Shown one piece after another: positions 1 to 9,701 of a stretch of 9,701 bases of DNA. Every line of letters starts with the position of its first letter. Position 1 is the stretch's first letter. The stretch lies in the NCBI GenBank assembly GCA_020446285.1, contig JAGREZ010000128.1, positions 1 through 9,701 of the forward strand. The letters are read 5' to 3'. A program made the position numbers and the translations under genes. This DNA comes from Geminicoccaceae bacterium. GTDB lineage: Bacteria; Pseudomonadota; Alphaproteobacteria; Geminicoccales; Geminicoccaceae. The notes under the pieces are model-generated. The model had not been told where the DNA came from. It made no database searches and was given only the letters and a program-made list of their open reading frames with translations.

Positions 1-781
<781 letters not shown>

Positions 782-902
782 AATTATGTCATGGACCGGC
801 CGCAGGCCAGACCTGTGTTGGACCGATGCGTAATCGGATCCGTCGCGTCTGTCGCCTGCCGCGTTTCGATACGCCATCCGTCGACGGGCGCCATGTGTCC
901 GC

Positions 903-936
903 AAAACCCTTGCCGGCCGCGGGAATCACGGCCGGC
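903..936 (-). terminator. probable rho-independent terminator of the universal stress protein gene
   Basis: Read on the minus strand, the segment 936-912 folds into GCCGGCCG/CGGCCGGC, an 8-bp GC stem. It can extend by a G-U and a G-C pair to leave a 5-base loop. It is followed by AAGGGTTTT (911-903). It starts about 45 bases after the stress-protein stop codon and before the dctP promoter region, the expected place for a terminator. The T-run is short and interrupted, so efficiency is uncertain. Confidence 0.45.
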
Positions 937-980
937 GATCCGGTTCCGGCGGGCTTTTCGGGGAGATGGTTTCGTCGCTG

Positions 981-1826
981 TCAGTGCGACAACAGCACCG
1001 GGACGATCATGGTCTCGGTGATCCGTCGGGTAACGCCACCGAGTACCATTTCGCGCAGCCGCGAGTGTCCGTAGCCGCCCATGACCAGCAGATCGGTCCC
1101 CTGATCGCTGGCTTCGCCGAGAATGGCATCGCCCGGCGACAGCTCACCGCTGGCGATTGTCCTGATTTCGACATTGATCCCGTGGCGGGCGAGATGGGCG
1201 GCGACATCGGCGCCGGGAAGTTCGCCCACGGCCGCGCCGAGCTTTTCCGGATTGACGATGAGCAGCGTCGTCTCGCGCGCATTCTCGAGGAATGGCAGGC
1301 TGTCGTGCATCGCCCGCGCGGCTTCGCGCGAGCCGTCCCAGCAGACGGTGACCCGTTCCGGCGGGAGATTGCGCGGACCGATATAGGGGATGACGAGTGC
1401 CGGACGTCCCGTCTGCATGAATGCGGCCTCGATCATCACCGTATGCTCACTGGCGAAATCATCGTCAGGATCGGGCTGGGCAATGATGGTCAGATCGGCG
1501 TGGCGGCCCTGGCGCGCGAGACGATCCGCCCAGAGCTCGTACATCGCGGTCTCCTTGCGGAGTTCGAGGCTGACCCCGGCGCGCTCGCCCCGTTCACGGA
1601 CCGCCGCCAGTGTCTCGGCGGCCGATCGTTCGAACTGTTCGCGTTGCTCGGCAAGGATCTCGGCCGGCATGGGTACGCCGGCGACCACCGGATTGGCCGG
1701 TTCGGGGACCATGAGGAGAGTGCTCAGATGAGCCTCGAACGTTTCGGCGAGCCGGATGGCTGCGTCGAGACACTTGCTGTTCGACGACTTGCCGTCGACG
1801 ACGACGAGGAAATCCTTGTAACGCAT
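981..1826 (-). CDS. tandem-domain universal stress protein (UspA family)
   Basis: This is a cytoplasmic stress-associated nucleotide-binding protein of 281 residues, about twice a single Usp domain (around 140), so it carries two Usp folds. Domain 1 starts MRYKDFLVVVDGKSSN, the usual first strand and loop. Domain 2 starts near residue 155 (VTVCWDGSREAARAM). Near the C-terminus it has GGYGHSRLREMVLGGVT, which keeps the G-2x-G-9x-G ATP-binding spacing (Gly250, Gly253, Gly263), with Gly264 in place of the usual Ser/Thr and Thr266 two residues later. The matching part of domain 1 (QPDPDDDFASEHTVMIEAAF) lacks this glycine pattern, so domain 1 probably does not bind ATP that way. I chose the ATG at 1824-1826 because AGAGG lies 6 bases upstream and the family start matches. 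An in-frame ATG at 1889 would add 21 atypical residues. The gene is divergent from the CYTH-CHAD gene. Its exact stress role cannot be read from sequence. Confidence 0.93.
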   Translation of the reverse strand: MRYKDFLVVVDGKSSNSKCLDAAIRLAETFEAHLSTLLMVPEPANPVVAGVPMPAEILAEQREQFERSAAETLAAVRERGERAGVSLELRKETAMYELWADRLARQGRHADLTIIAQPDPDDDFASEHTVMIEAAFMQTGRPALVIPYIGPRNLPPERVTVCWDGSREAARAMHDSLPFLENARETTLLIVNPEKLGAAVGELPGADVAAHLARHGINVEIRTIASGELSPGDAILGEASDQGTDLLVMGGYGHSRLREMVLGGVTRRITETMIVPVLLSH

Positions 1827-1857
1827 GGCCAGCCTCTCACAAATTCTTCGCATGACC

Positions 1858-1863
1858 AGTATA
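1858..1863 (-). promoter_or_regulatory. candidate -10 element for the universal stress protein gene
   Basis: On the minus strand this reads TATACT, matching the sigma-70 -10 consensus at five of six bases, with TG directly upstream. It would start transcription near 1850, giving a leader of about 24 bases that contains the AGAGG ribosome site. No convincing -35 hexamer is found at 16-18 bases, so the promoter may need an activator or rely on the TG. Confidence 0.4.
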
Positions 1864-1888
1864 CAGGCACAGGGGCGTTTCCGCTGCA

Positions 1889-1917
1889 TTGATATGGATC
1901 AGCCGATCGGCTAGCAA
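1889..1917 (+). promoter_or_regulatory. candidate promoter of the CYTH-CHAD/ParA genes
   Basis: TTGATA (1889-1894, five of six matches to the -35 consensus) is followed after 17 bases by TAGCAA (1912-1917, three of six matches to the -10). Transcription would start near 1924, about 25 bases before the chosen start codon. The spacer contains a perfect 12-bp palindrome (1901-1912), which suggests regulation at this promoter. The weak -10 keeps confidence modest. Confidence 0.35.
1901..1912. promoter_or_regulatory. perfect 12-bp palindrome in the divergent promoter region
   Basis: AGCCGATCGGCT is its own reverse complement. It lies between the stress-protein start (1826) and the CYTH-CHAD start (1949), inside the spacer of the candidate plus-strand promoter and about 40 bases upstream of the minus-strand -10. 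A dimeric regulator bound here could control both genes. The flanking bases do not extend the symmetry, and no matching regulator gene is in view. Confidence 0.35.
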
Positions 1918-1948
1918 ACTGCCATGCGACATAGGGGGAACGTATCGA

Positions 1949-3517
1949 ATGATGGTACACCAGCAGGGTGATATGGAACCACACGTCGACACGAATGCCC
2001 CGCACGAAATCGAACTCAAGCTCACCATCGATCCGCAGGCGGAAACGGGCCTCGATCTGGCCGGACTCGATCTTCCCGGCGGCCGGCTCCGGTTCCGCCG
2101 GCAGATGCTCGAAACCACCTATTACGACACCGAGGACGGACGGCTGCGCCGCCGGCGCATGGCGCTGCGCGTGCGCAAGTCCGGCGACCGCTATCTGCAG
2201 ACGCTCAAGACCGCCGGGACCGGTGGGGCGCTCTCGGTGCGCGGCGAGTGGGAAACGCCCCTCGACGGGCCCGTGCCGGATGTCTCGATGATCGGCGACG
2301 CGGATGTCGTGGCGCGGCTTGGCCTGATCCTGCCCGAGCAACTCGATGCGATGTTCGTCACGCTGTTCGACCGGCAGAAGGCACTCTGGAGCGATGGCGG
2401 CAACGAGGTGGAGATCGCATTCGACCGTGGGCGGATCGAGGCCGGCGACCGGCAGGTCCCGATTGCCGAGATCGAACTCGAACTCAAGGGCGGCGAGGCG
2501 CGGGCGATCTTCGAACTGGTCGAACGGATCCGTCATGTCGTGCCGGTGCGGATCGGGACCGAGCCGAAGGCCGATCGGGGCTACCGCCTGCGGCACGACC
2601 AGCCACCCGCCTGGACCCGGTCGGGTGTTTCATCGCTGGAACCGTCGATTTCGCTCGAACAGGGCATTCGCACCATCCTGCGCGACTGTCTGACCCACTG
2701 GATCGACAATGAACCGGCGGCGCTCGACGGGCGGGACAGCGAAGGCGTGCATCAGTTGCGTGTGGGCATCCGGCGCATGCGCTCCGCGCTCGCCCTGTTT
2801 CATCCCTGGCTCGATCCGCCCGGCGTGGCGGCGCTGGAGCCGAGGCTGAAGAAGGCGCTCAAGGCGCTGGGCCCCGCGCGGGAAATCGATGTCTTCATCG
2901 AGGATCTGCTCGAACCCTGCTGGAACGACATCCTCGCGCATATCGATCCGGCGGCGTTGCTCGAGGTGACGGCCCGGGCGCGCAAGGAAGCCTATGCGGA
3001 CCTGCACGCCTGGCTCGGCGGGCGCGACTATGCCGATCTCGTGCTCGATCTCGTCGCCTGGGTGGAACTCGACCGCTGGAAGGGCGAGCATGTGGGGGGC
3101 AGGCTGCGGACGGTCGCGGAAGTGCTGCTCGAGAAGCGTCACCGCAAACTTCTCCGGCGCGGCCGTGGTTTCGACAGGCTCCCCGATGAGAAGCGGCACG
3201 AACTGCGTCTCGATCTCAAGAAGCTGCGCTATGCCGTCGACTTTCTCTCGCCGCTCTTCTCCGGACGCAAGGTCAAGAAGGGACGCAAGAGTTTCGCCCG
3301 GCTGCAGGAAGGACTCGGCAACGCCAATGATCTTGCCGAGTGTCGTCTGCGCATCGAGGAAATTCTCGCGCGCGAAGACCTTGGCGATGATCGCTTCGAG
3401 GTTGCCAAGGCCGCGGGCTTCCTGCATGGCTGGGCCGCGCGTGCCCTGACGACCACCCGGGCCGAGACCGATACGGCCTGGAATGACTTCGTCGAGGTCA
3501 AACCGTTCTGGCGGTAG
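1949..3517 (+). CDS. CYTH-CHAD protein: putative inorganic triphosphatase with a polyphosphate-binding domain
   Basis: This 522-residue cytoplasmic protein joins two domains. The CYTH domain (about residues 17-215) opens with the signature ExExK (Glu20, Glu22, Lys24 in EIELKL). It continues with YYDTEDGRLRRRRMALRVRK (58-77), LQTLK (83-87) and EIELELKGGE (174-183), giving the acidic and basic residues that line the triphosphate tunnel. It therefore looks catalytically intact, as in inorganic triphosphatases such as E. coli YgiF. The CHAD domain (about 235-510) has the conserved helix EGVHQLRVGIRRMRSAL (His268, Arg271) and a second one with ELRLDLKKLRYAVDFL (418-433), and is rich in Arg/Lys. 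CHAD domains are known to bind polyphosphate. The ATG at 1949 is chosen because AGGGGGA lies 9 bases upstream. ATG at 1952 or 1973 is possible; 1889 would precede this ribosome site. The partner ParA gene follows after 58 bases, suggesting an operon. Confidence 0.93.
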   Translation: MMVHQQGDMEPHVDTNAPHEIELKLTIDPQAETGLDLAGLDLPGGRLRFRRQMLETTYYDTEDGRLRRRRMALRVRKSGDRYLQTLKTAGTGGALSVRGEWETPLDGPVPDVSMIGDADVVARLGLILPEQLDAMFVTLFDRQKALWSDGGNEVEIAFDRGRIEAGDRQVPIAEIELELKGGEARAIFELVERIRHVVPVRIGTEPKADRGYRLRHDQPPAWTRSGVSSLEPSISLEQGIRTILRDCLTHWIDNEPAALDGRDSEGVHQLRVGIRRMRSALALFHPWLDPPGVAALEPRLKKALKALGPAREIDVFIEDLLEPCWNDILAHIDPAALLEVTARARKEAYADLHAWLGGRDYADLVLDLVAWVELDRWKGEHVGGRLRTVAEVLLEKRHRKLLRRGRGFDRLPDEKRHELRLDLKKLRYAVDFLSPLFSGRKVKKGRKSFARLQEGLGNANDLAECRLRIEEILAREDLGDDRFEVAKAAGFLHGWAARALTTTRAETDTAWNDFVEVKPFWR

Positions 3518-3560
3518 CACGGCGGCAATGCGGTCACAGAGCGCGTTGCCGAAGACAAGA

Positions 3561-3567
3561 AAGGAGG
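3561..3567 (+). promoter_or_regulatory. strong ribosome binding site that decides the ParA start
   Basis: AAGGAGG is close to a perfect complement of the 16S rRNA 3' end. It lies only 2 bases before the ATG at 3570 but 8 bases before the ATG at 3576, the usual spacing. It therefore favours the second ATG as the start of the ParA-type ATPase. Confidence 0.7.
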
Positions 3568-3575
3568 CGATGCCC

Positions 3576-4202
3576 ATGCTTTCCGTACTGGTGACCAATA
3601 CGAAGGGCGGCTGCGGGAAGACGACGATCGCCACCAATCTGGCCGCTGCCTTCGCCCGGGGTGGCCTGCCGACGGCACTTGCGGATGTCGACCGGCAGAA
3701 AAGCAGCCTCGGCTGGCTCGGGTCCCGGCCCGACGACAGTCCCGGGATCGAGGGGCTCGACTGGCGCAAGGGCAGGACGAAGGTTCCCGATGGTATCAGG
3801 CGCCTCGTGATCGACGTGCCCGCGGGCCTGCGCATCAGCCATGTCGACGAACTCATGCGCGAGGCGGATCTTCTGGTCGTACCGGTCCAGCCCTCGACCT
3901 TCGACGAAGGCAGCACCCGGCGCTTTCTCTCGAAACTCGATGGAATCAAGCCCATCCGCAAGGGCAAGAAAGCGGTTCTGGTGGTTGCCAACCGCGTGCG
4001 CCAGCGGTCGCGCTCGGCGCAAAGGCAGCTTGCCTTCCTTGCCGATGTCGGCCATGCGCCGGTCGCCACCATCCACGACCGGGCGATCTATGACGAGCTT
4101 GCCTGGTCCGGACTCGGCGTGTTCGATCTGGATGCCGCCCGCGCCCGTCCCGTGCGCGCTGACTGGCTGCCGCTGCTCACCGCCATCGAGGACGATGCCT
4201 GA
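3576..4202 (+). CDS. small ParA/MinD-type ATPase
   Basis: This 208-residue protein belongs to the ParA (deviant Walker A) ATPase superfamily, which positions DNA or protein cargo in the cytoplasm through ATP-dependent dimers on the nucleoid or membrane. Residues 1-17 form the first strand and the deviant Walker A loop KGGCGKTT, with signature Lys10 and catalytic-loop Lys15. The A' motif follows as LADVDRQKSS, and Walker B is LVIDVPAG. The later VVPVQPS strand and VLVVANRV (position of the nucleotide-binding Asn) are also family-typical. It is shorter than chromosomal ParA (about 260 residues) and lacks the N-terminal helix-turn-helix of plasmid ParA. No parB or parS-like partner is seen, so chromosome segregation is unlikely. 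Its neighbour is a CHAD protein, suggesting a different cargo. I chose the ATG at 3576 because of the AAGGAGG spacing; 3570 would add two residues. Confidence 0.88.
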   Translation: MLSVLVTNTKGGCGKTTIATNLAAAFARGGLPTALADVDRQKSSLGWLGSRPDDSPGIEGLDWRKGRTKVPDGIRRLVIDVPAGLRISHVDELMREADLLVVPVQPSTFDEGSTRRFLSKLDGIKPIRKGKKAVLVVANRVRQRSRSAQRQLAFLADVGHAPVATIHDRAIYDELAWSGLGVFDLDAARARPVRADWLPLLTAIEDDA

Positions 4203-4317
4203 ACTTCCCGCGCGGGGCGCGAGCCGGAATGTCGTTTTCATGTCCGCCGCCGTGTCCGGGCAGCCCGGCCGCAGGTTGAAAAGCGTGTCCGCGACGCTTC
4301 TTTCTGGCGGCGGCAGT

Positions 4318-4346
4318 TTGAAAACACTAGATTGCCTGCGCATATG
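4318..4346 (+). promoter_or_regulatory. candidate promoter of the bamD-recN-ligA operon
   Basis: In the 181-base gap after the ParA gene, an AT-rich patch contains TTGAAA (4318-4323, five of six matches to the -35) and CATATG (4341-4346, weak -10) 17 bases apart. Transcription would start near 4353, about 30 bases before the bamD ATG. Two GC hairpins (4209-4221 and 4256-4268) precede it, but neither has a T-run, so I do not call a terminator and read-through from the ParA gene is possible. Confidence 0.4.
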
Positions 4347-4383
4347 TAACACTTGCGGCCCTACCAGCGAGGTCTTCCTGAAC

Positions 4384-5208
4384 ATGCGTAGCTTCCTCAA
4401 TCACCGGTTGCGCCTACCCGTCCGCATTCTGGCGATGGGAGCCGGCGGCGTCCTGCTCGCGGGATGTGCCGCCACCGATGACGAAACCGAGTATGTCGAA
4501 CGCCCGGCGGAGGAGCTCTACGCGGAGGCACAAGCCCTTCTCGACGAGAAGGATTACAAGGCAGCGGCGCGGGCGTTCGAGGAGGTCGAGCGCCAGCACC
4601 CCTATTCGTCCTGGGCGGTGCGCGGCGAGATCATGGCGGCCTATGCCTATTACGAGGGGCAGTTCTATCTCGATGCGGTGTCGACGCTGGAGAGCTTCAT
4701 CGAGCTGCATCCGGGCAACAAGGACGTGCCCTATGCGCACTATCTGATCGGCCGTTCCTACTACGACCAGATCACCGATGTCGGTCGCGATCAGGAGATG
4801 ACGAAGGAGGCGCTCGAGGCGTTTCGCGTCCTGGTCCAGCGCTACCCCGACAGCGACTATGCCCGCGACGCGGCGCTGAAGATGGATCTCGCCCGCGATC
4901 ACCTCGCCGGCAAGGAAATGGAGGTCGGCCGCTTCTATCAGCACCAGCAGCAATATGTGGCCGCCATCAACCGTTTCCGCTCGGTCGTCGAGACCTACCA
5001 GACCACCACCCATGTGCCCGAGGCGCTGCACCGCCTGACAGAATGCTATCTCGCACTCGGCATCACCGACGAAGCGCAGGCATCGGCGGCGGTTCTCGGC
5101 TACAATTATCCCGACAGCGACTGGTACCAGAAGAGCTATGCGCTGTTGGAGGATGAGGATCTTGAGCCCGGCGTCGGCGACGAATCGTGGTTGTCCGGTC
5201 TCTTCTGA
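4384..5208 (+). CDS. bamD: outer membrane protein assembly factor BamD
   Basis: BamD is the essential outer-membrane lipoprotein that helps BamA fold and insert beta-barrel proteins. The 274-residue product begins with a basic N-terminus and hydrophobic stretch ending in the lipobox LLAGC, so Cys28 is the lipidation site and the mature protein faces the periplasm. The rest is tetratricopeptide-like helices: ELYAEAQALLDEKDYKAAAR (around 41-60), then AYYEGQFYLDAVSTLESF, then the family-typical VPYAHYLIGRSYYDQI and VQRYPDSDYARDA. The C-terminal repeat includes EALHRLTECYLALG. Length and order match alphaproteobacterial BamD (older name ComL). The ribosome site is weak (GCGAGG about 11 bases upstream). 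An in-frame ATG at 4435 would leave too short a signal peptide. In many alphaproteobacteria lpxC precedes bamD; here a ParA ATPase does. recN follows after 61 bases. Confidence 0.96.
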   Translation: MRSFLNHRLRLPVRILAMGAGGVLLAGCAATDDETEYVERPAEELYAEAQALLDEKDYKAAARAFEEVERQHPYSSWAVRGEIMAAYAYYEGQFYLDAVSTLESFIELHPGNKDVPYAHYLIGRSYYDQITDVGRDQEMTKEALEAFRVLVQRYPDSDYARDAALKMDLARDHLAGKEMEVGRFYQHQQQYVAAINRFRSVVETYQTTTHVPEALHRLTECYLALGITDEAQASAAVLGYNYPDSDWYQKSYALLEDEDLEPGVGDESWLSGLF

Positions 5209-5225
5209 GCGAAATCTGGAGGAGG

Positions 5226-5243
5226 ACGGAGCGACGGCTCCGT
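5226..5243 (+). other. hairpin in the bamD-recN spacer
   Basis: ACGGAGC and GCTCCGT form a perfect 7-bp stem around the four-base loop GACG. A strong Shine-Dalgarno-like run, GGAGGAGGA (5218-5226), directly precedes it but lies 37-43 bases before the recN start, too far to serve it in a linear message. No T-run follows, so it is not a typical terminator. It may protect or process the message, or be incidental. Confidence 0.35.
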
Positions 5244-5269
5244 GCTGACAGTCGGCTGGAACAATGAAC

Positions 5270-9287
<4,018 letters not shown>

Positions 9288-9701
9288 AGAATCCGGCCCG
9301 CCCCCCGGCCCAAGGGAAGGGAGCCCGACTGTCGGTTGAAATCCTCGTCCTTGAGCATCCGCTCGACATGCGGGATCTCGCGTGCGATCTGGCCCATGAT
9401 GCCGCCGAGATAGCGGCGCTCATAGGCTTCGGACGTGGCCCATGCCAAGCGGCGGATGCCGTGCGCCACGCCTTCGAGGCAGTGCATGAGCGAGAGCAGC
9501 GCGTCAAGCTCCGCGTCAGGCGCATCACCGGGCACGTCAGGACCGTTCGCCGCATCCGGGCCTTGATCGCCGCCCGACGGAATGTCATGGTTGGAACCGG
9601 AGCGAGCCTGAGGCCGTTTCGGACGTACACCCCGGGTGCCTGGCGCCAGGTTTGGATCGGGGACTTGGGACGCTCCGCCTCCGTCCTTCCGCCGCGATTT
9701 G

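Noticed and set aside
1724..2596. 290-residue minus-strand frame across the divergent promoter region
   Set aside because: It is antisense to the CYTH domain and passes through the promoter gap into another frame of the stress-protein gene; no motif supports it.
2630..4072. 480-residue open frame on the minus strand opposite the CYTH-CHAD and ParA genes
   Set aside because: It spans two real genes and their spacer, and mirrors their sequence without recognisable motifs.
4209..4268. Two GC-rich hairpins after the ParA gene (4209-4221 and 4256-4268) as terminators
   Set aside because: Both stems are only 5 bp and neither is followed by a T-run, so they do not meet the pattern for intrinsic termination.

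Overview
This window looks like chromosomal DNA from a high-GC alphaproteobacterium. The main reason is the co-directional block bamD-recN-ligA, which usually lies at the tail of the cell-envelope/division cluster in that class. Strong GC bias at third codon positions and a TRAP-type DctP binding protein fit the same group. I cannot name a genus. I see no rRNA, tRNA, CRISPR array, insertion sequence or prophage gene. Layout, left to right: (1) Bases 1-693, minus strand: the N-terminal two thirds of a DctP-type TRAP substrate-binding protein, cut by the left edge. (2) Bases 694-980: a gap holding the dctP leader, an operator-like inverted repeat and a strong hairpin that probably ends the next minus-strand gene. 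(3) Bases 981-1826, minus strand: a tandem universal stress protein. (4) Bases 1827-1948: a short divergent promoter region with a perfect 12-bp palindrome. (5) Bases 1949-4202, plus strand: a CYTH-CHAD protein (triphosphatase domain plus polyphosphate-binding domain) followed 58 bases later by a small ParA-type ATPase. (6) Bases 4384-9287, plus strand: bamD, recN, ligA and a small two-helix membrane protein. recN/ligA and ligA/membrane protein each overlap by ATGA, so these three are probably translationally coupled. (7) Bases 9146-9700, minus strand: an unrecognised gene entering from the right edge, whose 3' end runs antisense into the membrane-protein gene. How the genes fit together: bamD-recN-ligA and its small partner are housekeeping genes for outer-membrane protein assembly, double-strand-break repair and Okazaki-fragment joining. 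The most suggestive part is the CYTH-CHAD/ParA pair. CHAD domains bind polyphosphate and ParA-type ATPases move or space intracellular cargo, so the pair could link polyphosphate granules to a positioning ATPase. That is inference from domain content and adjacency. The pair lies directly upstream of bamD, where lpxC is commonly found, and is divergent from the stress protein. Otherwise the region is mostly ordinary.
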